A stretch of 64,000 bases of DNA, from contig OW121741.1 in assembly GCA_933228675.1 (NCBI GenBank), forward strand, positions 35,097,952 to 35,161,951, in the 5' to 3' direction. The notes beneath the pieces were generated by a model, which did no database searches, was not told the origin of the DNA, and saw nothing but the letters and a program-made list of their open reading frames with translations. Position numbers and translations under genes: made by a program. Origin of the DNA: Stomorhina lunata. Its lineage: Eukaryota; Arthropoda; Insecta; Diptera; Rhiniidae. Within the stretch, counting starts at the first letter, position 1. Every line of letters begins with the position of its first letter. Below are positions 22,339-31,949 of this stretch, piece after piece.

Positions 22339-23139
22339 TGATTGTGTAACATACCTTAAGGATGGAAAAAATTAATTTAGTTTGCAAAAAGTTTAATAAA
22401 ATTTGATATCTAAACATTCATTCATCTCTCAAAACATTTAGTTTAAATGAAATCCTTTTACTATCAGGAAACTTTTGATAAATAAGTTACAATGTAGTCA
22501 ACCTCAACTGTTATATATTATTAATATTATCCTAAAAGTATGATAAGCAAATGTTTCTGAAGTATCTCACATTTTGATAGATATTGAATGCGGCGATTTG
22601 GGCCCAGGGTTCCTTAAAATAGAATCGAAAGCTTGGAAAACTCAGTTTATAAAAACATTAGTAATACCAATAATAAAATCCCAGGTCCAAAGACAAGTGT
22701 TCATCTCAACATTATTCGATCTAGCATTCAACGAATCTTCTTCGGAAGAAACAAGACTGAGAAACGATTTAATTCGTTATCCAACTACGAAATATTTACT
22801 AGAGAGAGTTTGCCATTCGACTCTAAAGACCAAATAATGTTAGCGTTTCAGCTTAAATGGAATAAGAGTGACAATGTCTTGTTTTGTGTTTTCCAAGAGA
22901 ACTATTATTCATTGCGAGATACCGATTCAATGATACAACTAACTTACAACCGTAATGATCGATTATTGCATCCGAGGGAGGCGGATCATATTTAAGAAAG
23001 TTTCATTATTTTCATTTTAGTTGGGGCAGGCTTATTACGCAAGTATGCCTAAAGAAGCCAAAGAAAAACGTGGGGTACCAACAATTTTTTACCTTTGCGA
23101 TGGTGTTCTCCGATCAGAGATATCGGCTAAACATAAAAC
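22339..23139. other. uncharacterised stretch with short open frames
   Basis: Two overlapping plus-strand frames (22574-22837 and 22633-22995) are longer than expected here and have unremarkable amino-acid composition. I recognise no domain, and no splice context settles whether they are exons. They could be a decayed retroelement upstream of the LINE remnant at 23140. Confidence 0.25.
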
Positions 23140-23965
23140 AGTCAAATGGTTAAGATACCACAGAATATACGACAGGGATATTCGTTTCTGTATCGACTGT
23201 CAGGTTGCCATAAAATCCCTATCTAATGTCCACACGACATCTGTTCTCACCCGCGAATGACGGGCATCTCTTAACGAGATGGCGAGATATTACAAGATCG
23301 AACTCTTCTGGGTACCCGGGCACAACAACATACCTGGTAACTCCACCGCGGACAAATTTGCTAAATTCGGTGCTCTCCAGAGTTAGGATAACAACGACCA
23401 ATTTATGTGCTCACCGCTATCTGCCTGCAAATCAATAATTAGGCAATTTCTTTTAAAGAGCAAGTGATCATTGAAAACCACTGGTTCCATATCTAGGCGA
23501 ACATGGTCCACTTACAACACTATACGTTCAAAATGCTTGGTAACTCTACCTCTACCACAGACTCCGCAACCTAATCTCAACCCTAACAGGTCATTGCGCT
23601 TTTGGGTTGCATGCTAGAACACTTAACCTTCAATTCCATGACTACTGTCGCAGTTGTCATAACACAGAAGAGGAGGAGACAGTAACTTCTCTTCATTGCC
23701 ACAGCCCCGCCCTTTCAACTTCTAGGGCTCTCTATCTGGGGCAACTTTTCTGCATGATTTATCAGATCTAGCAAGTATTAACATTCGTAAAATAGACTCG
23801 TTTTTTTGGGCTTCAGGATGGCTTGATAAGCCTCTCACTGATAGCCCGAAATAACTATCTTTGTTCTTTTCTTCCAGTCTATCCCTTGCAGGTACAACAA
23901 AGGGACCGTTTTTAGGACCCAAGTGACGCTGATCTAACATCGGCTGCCTGCCTAACCTAACCTAA
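23140..23965 (+). pseudogene. LINE remnant: RNase H and C-terminal zinc knuckle
   Basis: The 3' end of a non-LTR retrotransposon polyprotein. An RNase H-like segment reads SLSNVHTTSVLTRE, an in-frame TGA at about 23258, then RASLNEM and FWVPGHNNIPGNSTADKFAK. The latter includes the conserved WVPGH and the terminal AD. Downstream, in shifted frames, LTGHCAFGLHARTL and CRSCHNTEEEETVTSLHCHSP match the CCHC-type knuckle that ends I/LOA/R1-like LINE ORF2 proteins. Several stops and frameshifts interrupt it. The fragment closes with CCTAACCTAACCTAAC, probably the element's simple-repeat tail. The reverse transcriptase is missing upstream, so this looks like a 5'-truncated insertion. Clade assignment is tentative. 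Confidence 0.75.
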
Positions 23966-24284
23966 CAATTTTTTAGTAACTGGCAACACTAATATCAATA
24001 GGTAAAGTCTGGCAATACTGTCATATGACATATTGTGAGATAGGGATATCATTACACATTAACTCCATATCAAAACATATTTTGCACAAGATGTCAAAAA
24101 ATTGTCATAAATTATAAATCGTTAAAAAAAAAGATCGCTTTAAGCGGTGTAAGGAAATTATTCAAAAGTTTGTCCTTGATTTCGCAAAAGAAGTGTATAA
24201 AATCGTAACAAATAAATGATCCTGGATATATGTTTATGAGCCGGATTGGGTATTCCAAGCCTGCTTTGTCTCTTCGGAAAAATT

Positions 24285-24480
24285 CGTAATACTAACCCCT
24301 AATAACGAATCATTCTCCATCATGAGAGAACTATAGCTTCGAAGTAGTAAGAGAATTTTGTTCTACAAAACGCTTATACTACCCGTGTTATTATATGGAG
24401 CTGAATCAATGAGTCTAAAAATAGAATCGGATGCAGCTCATTGTCTGAGAGAAGTACCCCTTGTTCCAATTGGAATGTTG
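24285..24480 (+). pseudogene. LINE reverse-transcriptase C-terminal fragment
   Basis: Translation of 24340-24440 gives LRSSKRILFYKTLILPVLLY followed by GAESMSLK. This is the thumb/connection region (YKTLILPVLLYGAE) common to non-LTR reverse transcriptases. Frame breaks follow. The downstream region up to about 24750 probably belongs to the same decayed element. Confidence 0.7.
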
Positions 24481-24639
24481 TCGGGGAATTATCTATCTAT
24501 CTAATCATGATCACTTGCACTGGCAGATGAAGCTATGAAAAGTATTCGAAAACGATCCCGAGGAAAGTCGTAAAAGAGGATATGCGAAAATTCAATAGAC
24601 TAAGACTAAGCAGAGGAAAATTTATTAAAGCTTGGCCTA

Positions 24640-24752
24640 CGAAATTAAAGAATATGCGCCCAAGATCGAAGCTCATGAAATTCTAAAATATGCTCGGCCT
24701 TTGACCTTAACAGGTTGTAAAAATAGGCCATTTAAGTAAGTAAGTTTACTGA
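24640..24752 (+). repeat. dispersed LINE 3'-end module with (AAGT)n tail
   Basis: AAGCTTGGCCTACGAAATT, GCTCGGCCTTTGACCTTAAC, AGGTTGTAAAAATAGGCC and ATTTAAGTAAGTAAGT. This is the clearest copy of the module also found at 7290, 14816, 14983, 19690 and 56140. Its position downstream of the reverse-transcriptase fragment at 24285 suggests they are one LINE. Confidence 0.65.
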
Positions 24753-24759
24753 GTGGAAA

Positions 24760-26155
24760 AATAAGTGAAATAATGGGGGTCCAAAGCCTGTACGCAAGGA
24801 TTTGACGGATTTCAATCAAAATTGGTAGAGCTCTTTGTTGGATAAGTTCATATATGTGCGCCGAATTTCATTAAATTTTGTTAGGAATTCCGGCTTATAC
24901 ATTGAGAACAAAAAAAAAAAGTGAAAAAACGGGGGGTCCAAGGTAGGTATCTCAAAGAGTCAAGGGATCTAAACTCATTCCTGGATCAAGTAATAGACGT
25001 GTGCCGAATTTTATCAAATTCTATTGAGAATTGCGATTTGTACATTGAAAAGAAAAATAGGTGAACAAATGGGGTTCCAAGGTAAGTACCCCAAGTAGTC
25101 GACGAATTTTGACCCAAATAGGTGGAGCTCTTTTTTTAATTAATTGTTAAATATGTGTCGAATTTCACCAAATTGTGTTGAGAACTGCGACTTGTACGTT
25201 GAAAAGAAAAATAGGTAAACTAATAGGGATCCAGGTAGTTACCCCAAGTAGTCGACGAATTTCAACCAAAGTTAGTGGAGCTCTTTTCTGAATTAATTGA
25301 AAGACGTATAACGAATTTCATCAAATTCTGTTGAGAATTGCGACTGGTACATTGAAAAGAAAAATAGGTGAACTAATGGGGGTCCAGGTAGTTACCCCAA
25401 GTAGTCGACGAATTTCAACCAAAATTAGTGGAGCTCTTTTCTGGATTTATTGAAAGACGTGTAACGAATTTCATCAAATTCTGTTAAGAACTGCGACTTG
25501 TACATTGAAAAGAAAAATAGGTGAACTAATAGGGGTCCAGGTAGTTACCCCAAGTAGTCGACGAATTTCAACCAAAATTAGTAGAGCTCTTTTCTGAATT
25601 AATTGAAAGGCGTGTAACGAATTTAATCAAATTGTGTTGAGAATTGCGACTTGTACATTAAAAAGAAAAATACGTGAATTAATGGGGGTCAAGGTAGTTA
25701 CCCCAAGTAGTCGACGAATTTCAACCAAAATTAGTAGAGCTCTTTTCTGAATTAACTAAAAGGCGTGTAACGAATTTCATCAAATTGTGTTGAGAATTTC
25801 GACTTGTACATTGAAAAGAAAAATAATGAACTAATGGGGGTCCAGGTAGTTACCCCAAGTAGTCGACGAATTTCAAGCAAAATTAGTGGAGCTCTTTTCT
25901 GAATTAATTGAAAGACGTGTAACGAATTTAATCAAATTGTGTTGAGAACTGCGACTTGTACATTGAAAAGAAAAATAGGTAAACTAATGGGGGTCCAGGT
26001 AGTTACCCCAAGTAGTCGACGAATTTCAACCAAAATTAGTGGAGCTCTTTTCTGAATTAATTGAAAGACGTGTAACGAATTTTATAAAATTCTGTTAAGA
26101 ATTGCGACTTGTACATTGAAAAGAAAAATATGTGCAAAAATGGGACTCCAAGACA
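24760..26155. repeat. 153-bp satellite array
   Basis: About nine copies. The marker CCCCAAGTAGTCGACGAATTT recurs at about 25088, 25242, 25395, 25548, 25701, 25853 and 26006, giving a 152-154-bp spacing. Flanking copies are more diverged (24760-25080 and after 26090). Unit words such as AATTTCATCAAATTCTGTTG, AGAATTGCGACTTGTA and GGGGGTCCAGG match the 3' part of the dispersed repeat at 34677-35483. Confidence 0.93.
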
Positions 26156-27329
26156 GGTGACCCAAGTATATTAAAAATAAAAGAAGGTGAAAAAGCTCTG
26201 GGGGTAAATTGGAAGAAAGTTGTATTTCGGTTAGAATTTTATATTGGAAAGTTATATAGAACTACATCCGCGAACATAGTCTATTGAACTTTATGAACAA
26301 GTACTTTTGGGACCTCGAATTATTTTAATTTATGGAATTCACCTTCTTCTTCATTTTCTCCTCTGTTAACCTAATAAACTTTTTATTTTACTATTACAAA
26401 AAAGCCAGAAGGAGATCCGTATTCTTCTGATCAAGAAATGCCTTTCCCGCCTAAACCAATGTCTAAATGTGAATAGATTTCAAAATATTTCAAGAATTTT
26501 GAAACCAAATCTATCACATCTATTCATTGGGTTATCGGCTTCACACGTCTTTATCTCGCGCCACACATCTTCAACATCCATCAAGTTAACAACAAGAAAA
26601 TACTAGCAGAAAAAAAACTATAGAAAATCATAATAAGAAATCCAAGAACAAATGAAAAATTCTGCTCAAGAAAAACGATGACGAAAAAAGATATAAACCA
26701 AATAGAGAATAAACTAAAGAAAAAGAAATGTTTTATAAACAATAATTCTAGTGATAAATGGTTAAACAACGTTTAAAAACAAGCCCCGCGCTAAGACTAA
26801 ACAAATGATGGGAGGGGGAAGAAAAAAAAACTTTCGCAAACGTCATTCATATTTTAAGCGATGATATGACAAAGCGACAAAAACACAAACAACAAACGAC
26901 GACAACGACTTAACTGATAAAACCGAAACCCCAAAAAAAAATGTAGCTAACAAAAACAACGGATGTAGCACATTAGCAGTTGGTGGCTCTGGTTAGAGAA
27001 AGGAAATCTAGTTAATGAGCCTTTTTTGTGGCTAGAATTATACAATGACGACAGCGACAACAACGACGACTTTACTTACATTTGGCTAAAATTTAAGCAA
27101 AAAAAGTGAGACAGCAAATCGGCAAAGAAAAAAGTTGCATATTTTATCTTCAAAATAGGATTGATTGTAATGGCGGTATCGAAAGTATTTGTATTGAATA
27201 TTAAAAAGGGGACAAGGCAAGATTTTGAATTGAAAAGAAATCGAAAAAAGTTTATGTTATCTTGTTTTATTGTTGTTTGGATAAATCAAACATATAATAT
27301 TTTGGATATTATTAATCATATGGTTAGAT
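26156..27329. other. spacer without recognisable gene
   Basis: AT-rich sequence. Short frames such as 26581-26769 (minus) are hydrophobic low-complexity products of AT-rich DNA. No identifiable element. Confidence 0.4.
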
Positions 27330-27342
27330 AAACTATTTAACT
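27330..27342. repeat. 13-bp flanking direct repeat (left), likely target duplication
   Basis: AAACTATTTAACT, repeated exactly at 29165-29177 on the other side of the 462-bp tandem element. Confidence 0.75.
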
Positions 27343-27485
27343 TATTTGGGAATTAATTATTCGAACTTTAGAATTAATTGAAAAATTAGGTTTCATCAGG
27401 CTTGAGTTCATTTAATTTTCAAATTATTAATTTTGAAAATTGGAAAGTAAATTATGGAGAAAAACTGAAAAAATTATTTTTGAAC

Positions 27486-27541
27486 GCGGCTAGTGGATTG
27501 CAATTTCTGTCCCGCCACAGGACGTCATCAGCACTTAGCGC
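27486..27541 (-). ncRNA. type I hammerhead ribozyme motif (inverted copy)
   Basis: Exact reverse complement of the motif at 28079-28134. Predicted cleavage on the minus strand falls between the bases opposite 27496 and 27495. Confidence 0.6.
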
Positions 27542-28078
27542 CCTCGACCACAGTCGAGTTGTCAAATTGCAGAGATAATCATCAATTTAACTCATTGAGT
27601 TTGATCGAACATCCCTACGTTTAATTGATTGTGTATTCTCCTATTACTTGTTTTGCTCGATCTTTTCACTTGCCGTTGGCATGTAGAGAAGAACAAGACT
27701 TTTTGGTTTGATGCTATTTTTAGAATAGTAACAATGTTAACAACATATGTATGTAAGTAAATTACATGAATGTATGTAAATGCAACGTGCCCTTTGCTTT
27801 TAATTATTTGGGAATTAATTATTCAAAGGGCACGTTGCATTTACATACATTCATGTAATTTACTTACATACATATGTTGTTAACATTGTTACTATTCTAA
27901 AAATAGCATCAAACCAAAAAGTCTTGTTCTTCTCTACATGCCAACGGCAAGTGAAAAGATCGAGCAAAACAAGTAATAGGAGAATACACAATCAATTAAA
28001 CGTAGGGATGTTCGATCAAACTCAATGAGTTAAATTGATGATTATCTCTGCAATTTGACAACTCGACTGTGGTCGAGG

Positions 28079-28134
28079 GCGCTAAGTGCTGATGACGTCC
28101 TGTGGCGGGACAGAAATTGCAATCCACTAGCCGC
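28079..28134 (+). ncRNA. type I hammerhead ribozyme motif (direct copy 1)
   Basis: The core CTGATGA is at 28089-28095. Stem II pairs GTCC (28097-28100) with GGAC (28108-28111), with a C-A mismatch at its base. GAA is at 28113-28115. Stem III is the palindrome ATTGCAAT (28116-28123), which gives 3 bp with a 2-nt loop in one molecule or 8 bp between two copies. The predicted cleavage triplet is ATC, cutting after 28124. Stem I pairs GCGCTAAGTG (28079-28088) with CACTAGCCGC (28125-28134), 9 bp with one bulged base on each strand. The short stem III is typical of retroelement hammerheads that act as dimers. The mismatch at the stem II base could lower activity. Confidence 0.62.
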
Positions 28135-28540
28135 GTTCAAAAATAATTTTTTCAGTTTTTCTCCATAATTTACTTTCCAATTTTCAAAATTAATAATTTG
28201 AAAATTAAATGAACTCAAGCCTGATGAAACCTAATTTTTCAATTAATTCTAAAGTTCGAATAATTAATTCCCAAATAATTAAAAGCAAAGGGCACGTTGC
28301 ATTTACATACATTCATGTAATTTACTTACATACATATGTTGTTAACATTGTTACTATTCTAAAAATAGCATCAAACCAAAAAGTCTTGTTCTTCTCTACA
28401 TGCCAACGGCAAGTGAAAAGATCGAGCAAAACAAGTAATAGGAGAATACACAATCAATTAAACGTAGGGATGTTCGATCAAACTCAATGAGTTAAATTGA
28501 TGATTATCTCTGCAATTTGACAACTCGACTGTGGTCGAGG

Positions 28541-28596
28541 GCGCTAAGTGCTGATGACGTCCTGTGGCGGGACAGAAATTGCAATCCACTAGCCGC
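28541..28596 (+). ncRNA. type I hammerhead ribozyme motif (direct copy 2)
   Basis: Identical to the motif at 28079-28134, exactly 462 bp downstream. Predicted cleavage after 28586. Confidence 0.62.
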
Positions 28597-29002
28597 GTTC
28601 AAAAATAATTTTTTCAGTTTTTCTCCATAATTTACTTTCCAATTTTCAAAATTAATAATTTGAAAATTAAATGAACTCAAGCCTGATGAAACCTAATTTT
28701 TCAATTAATTCTAAAGTTCGAATAATTAATTCCCAAATAATTAAAAGCAAAGGGCACGTTGCATTTACATACATTCATGTAATTTACTTACATACATATG
28801 TTGTTAACATTGTTACTATTCTAAAAATAGCATCAAACCAAAAAGTCTTGTTCTTCTCTACATGCCAACGGCAAGTGAAAAGATCGAGCAAAACAAGTAA
28901 TAGGAGAATACACAATCAATTAAACGTAGGGATGTTCGATCAAACTCAATGAGTTAAATTGATGATTATCTCTGCAATTTGACAACTCGACTGTGGTCGA
29001 GG

Positions 29003-29058
29003 GCGCTAAGTGCTGATGACGTCCTGTGGCGGGACAGAAATTGCAATCCACTAGCCGC
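29003..29058 (+). ncRNA. type I hammerhead ribozyme motif (direct copy 3)
   Basis: Identical to the motif at 28079-28134, another 462 bp downstream. Predicted cleavage after 29048. Confidence 0.62.
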
Positions 29059-29164
29059 GTTCAAAAATAATTTTTTCAGTTTTTCTCCATAATTTACTTT
29101 CCAATTTTCAAAATTAATAATTTGAAAATTAAATGAACTCAAGCCTGATGAAACCTAATTTTTC

Positions 29165-29177
29165 AAACTATTTAACT
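29165..29177. repeat. 13-bp flanking direct repeat (right), likely target duplication
   Basis: AAACTATTTAACT, identical to 27330-27342. Confidence 0.75.
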
Positions 29178-29230
29178 ATAAAGAATTTGATAAAACTAAT
29201 TTTTCATATTTCATGATGTTTTTGGAATTA

Positions 29231-30526
29231 CGAGGGCGGTTCGGAAACTACTTAGCCTAGCACAAAAAGCGTGGTACAAACAGCAAAAAGTTAAGTGTTT
29301 TGGAAACTTTCATCTTTGCTATAAACACTTTTTAAATTTTATTTCGATCTGGTAACTCCTTCATATAGAAACAGGTGTTCACAAAAGACGCATCCGCTAT
29401 TTTTTTACAATGGAAAAATTAGAAATACGTGGTGTCATTAAATATTTACATAAAAAAGGTTTATCGGGACAAGAAATTCATAGTGATATGGTGAATGTGT
29501 TTGGTGAAAGTGCTCCTTCATATGCAACAGTAAAAAATTGGGTTGCTGAATTTAACGTGGTCGTACAAGCATTGAAGATGAACCACGTAGTGGACGTCCA
29601 AAAACAGCAACAACAACAGAAATTGTAGCCAAAGTGCATGATATGGTATTAAATAATCGACGAATAAAAGTGCGTGAAATAGCTAATATCATGGGCATCT
29701 CAAATGATCGAGTCCATTTCATTTTGCATGAAGAACTACAGATGAAAAAGCTTTCTGCAACATGAGTGCCGCCTTTGCTAAAAGTCGTTTAAAAACGCAT
29801 AAGAATGAACATTCTCAAGCTTGTTTGGATCGTTTTAAGCGAAATAAAATGGATTTTAAGCATCGTTTCATAACTGTTGATAAGACATGGATCCACCACT
29901 ATACTCCAGAGACAAAGCAGCAATCCAAACAATGGACTGAAGCTGGAGGAAGTGCCCCAAAAAAAGGCAAAAGCAATTCAATCGGCTGGTAAGGTAATGG
30001 CAACGGATTTTTGGGACTTCAAAGGTGTTTTATTGATTGACTATCTGCAAAAGGATAAAACAATAAATTCAGAGTACCATTGCAACCTTTTGGATCAATT
30101 AAATGTACAAATTCGAGAAAAACGTCCTGGCTTACAACACAAAGAAATAATTTTTCATCAAGATAACGCACCAGCGCACATTAGTGTTTTAACGATGGCT
30201 AAAATCAACGTTTTAAAGTACGAGTTGCTTGACCACCCACCTTATTCTCCTGATTTAGCTCCCAGTGACTTTTACCTGTTCCCAAATCTAAAAAAAAATT
30301 CCTTGTTGGCAAGCGTTTTACCTCAAATGAAGATGCAATTACAGCTGTAAACCACTATTTTGAAGACCTTGAGGAAAACTATTTTCATCAAGGGATAGAA
30401 TTGCAAGAAAAGCGTTGGACTAAGTGTATTGAAGTTTCAGGAGACTATATTGAAAAATAAAAATATTTTTGAAAAACTAACTATTCTCTTTCATTGGTGG
30501 GCTAAGAAGTTTCCGAACCGCCCTCG
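29231..30526 (+). mobile_element. mariner element (DD34D), degenerate
   Basis: A 1296-bp element with ends CGAGGGCGGTTCGGAAACTA and (inverted right end) CGAGGGCGGTTCGGAAACTT. The ends continue to match through about base 28 and are flanked by TA at 29229-29230 and 30527-30528. The length and TIR size are standard for mariner. The enclosed transposase is broken, so this copy is dead but its ends look usable in trans. Confidence 0.95.
29410..30460 (+). pseudogene. mariner DD34D transposase, multiply frameshifted
   Basis: A transposase of about 345 residues in origin. The N-terminal helix-turn-helix region starts at ATG 29410 (MEKLEIRGVIKYLHKKG) and includes GESAPSYATVKNW. A one-base loss near 29554 shifts the frame to RSGRPKTATTTEIV and REIANIMGISNDRVH. 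A TGG-to-TGA stop (29763-29765) and a TAA shortly after interrupt the linker. The catalytic domain is split across frames: ITVDKTWIHHYTPE (first D; mariners usually have VDETW), then after an A-run insertion near 29960 IIFHQDNAPAHIS (second D) and YSPDLAPSDFYLF (third D). The spacing between the last two is 34 residues. Another A-run indel near 30295 precedes GKRFTSNEDAITAVNHYF and the C-terminus. At least four frameshifts and two stops make it inactive. The subfamily was not determined. Confidence 0.92.
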
Positions 30527-30528
30527 TA

Positions 30529-31156
30529 CTTAAGGAATAAATGAAAATAGTGACAGGTCATGTATCAAATTTTTTATCATAAAAAATTAGCAATATGTGA
30601 GTCATTTATAGGCCGCTTCAGTTTTTTTCGGATATAAATAATGATGATTGTAAGACATTGTAGAAGGGCAAAAGGATGTGATTTTGATCAGATTTTGGCC
30701 TTAGATAGGTGAGGTTAAAGTGTTATTAGATTAACTTAGCTTAAGTCCATTGCGTTACCATGGAATCCAGCAAAAATCATATTTCTATCGTTGAATCATT
30801 AATCGCTTTAAAAATCTCGTAGATAGGCCCATATCGACATCGCTCTTAGAAGTGAGAGAATCTAGTGTATGATAGGTCATGTGTTCTTAGGTAGGCCAAT
30901 ATCCACATCGCTCTAACAACTAAAAGAATGACCCTGCAAGCAAATCGAAAGTGGGCTTCGAAAATACTCCATTTGTGGTCAACTTTTTAGCAACTAACTA
31001 CAATCTAACTACAAAGTCATGCAGAAATTTCCCAATTCATTGTGATCATGTTCTGTACAGTAAAGTTATTCTATTTTTAGCATTCTATTTCTATTTTGAC
31101 TTCTGTTTTTATTATTATTTATAACTGATAATATGATATTTTCTATACCATTTTTT
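30529..31156. other. spacer without recognisable gene
   Basis: Two related snippets (AGATAGGCCCATATCGACATC near 30821 and AGGTAGGCCAATATCCACATC near 30890) suggest a small duplication. Nothing else was identified. Confidence 0.4.
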
Positions 31157-31722
31157 TAAGTGATGTGGCTTTGTTGGTTAGCACTTCGACTACAAAGCAT
31201 AACATTCATATTCATCCTCGGCAACAGTAATTTCAGTTGCAAAGTGTTGAATAATATAAAGATTTGTCCCTCCCTTTCCCCACCAAATTTGGCTTCTCTA
31301 CTATCCCTTTTCTTTGTCTCTTAACTAACAAATAAAAAACTCATTCTAAGTTAGTTGAAAAGTCATGCAGGGTCGGTTCGATCCCCGGTCTCGGCAACAT
31401 CAATTTCTGTTGTAAAGTGTTGAATAATATAAAGATTTATCTCTCCTTTTCACCGCCACCTTTGGTTACTCTACTATCCCTTTTCTTTCTTTGTCTCTTA
31501 ACTAACTAATAAAAAACTAATTTTAAGATAGTTGAAAAATCATGCAGGGTTGGTTCGATCCCCGGTCTCGGCAACATGAATTTCTGTTGTAAAGTGTTGA
31601 ATAATATAAAGATTTATCTCTACTTTTCACCGCCACCTTTGGCTTCTCTACTATCCCTTTTCTCTCTTAACTAACTAATAAAAAACTAATTTTAAGTTAG
31701 TTAAAAAGTCATGCACGGTCGG
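31157..31722 (+). repeat. tandem tRNA-derived SINE, ~177-bp period
   Basis: The first unit has an A-box-like TGGCTTTGTTGGTTAGCAC head at about 31166. The following units carry a B-box GGTCGGTTCGATCCCCGGTC (31371) and GGTTGGTTCGATCCCCGGTC (31549). Each B box is followed by TCGGCAACA and GTAAAGTGTTGAATAATATAA. CATGCA(G/C)GGT recurs at 31364, 31541 and 31710. SINE units in tandem are unusual; the A-box half is lost from all but the first. Confidence 0.7.
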
Positions 31723-31949
31723 ACAGTGACTACCTCCTATAACATCGCCATGTTAAAATAGTCACTTCTAATCGGTGAAAGTAATCCAAACATTAACCAC
31801 AACTAGTTCACGAAAAATTCACTTTCATTCACTCAAATCTTCATCGATGTTATAAATATGAGACTACTGTTAGTTATCTAATGTATGATAGGGCAGGGCA
31901 AGTCCTCTTAGGTAGGCTATTATCTATGTACAAAGATAGCGCTTAGAAA
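31723..31949. other. short spacer
   Basis: Nothing recognisable was seen. Confidence 0.4.

Larger units (their letters stand above)
27343..29164 (+). mobile_element. retrozyme-like tandem element, 462-bp monomer with hammerhead ribozymes
   Basis: One inverted copy (27343 to about 27815) joins nearly three direct copies (to 29164) of a 462-bp monomer. The copies appear identical by eye where compared. Each carries a hammerhead-like motif (see separate entries), so a concatemeric plus-strand transcript could self-cut into 462-nt monomers. The block is flanked by the 13-bp direct repeat AAACTATTTAACT. The inverted segment lies at the 5' end relative to the ribozyme sense strand, as twin-primed retrotransposition would leave it. 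There is no protein gene; the identical 93-codon frames in two copies follow from repeat identity. Retrozymes are known non-autonomous elements with hammerheads in tandem; the assignment here is inference from motif and structure. Confidence 0.65.

Noticed and set aside
22574..22995. Overlapping 87- and 120-codon frames as host exons
   Set aside because: Two competing frames without domain resemblance, directly upstream of a LINE fragment. Kept only as an uncharacterised stretch.
23951..23966. CCTAACCTAACCTAAC resembles insect telomere repeats (TTAGG)n
   Set aside because: Only three units at the end of a LINE fragment, in a probable fly (Diptera lack TTAGG telomeres). A LINE simple-repeat tail is the better reading.
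24760..26155. Regularly spaced repeats suggestive of a CRISPR array
   Set aside because: The whole 153-bp unit is repeated with no unique spacers, and the context is eukaryotic.
28209..28952. Two identical 93-codon frames 462 bp apart
   Set aside because: They follow from identity of the tandem monomers. There is no domain or codon signal, and the ribozyme motif explains the unit better.
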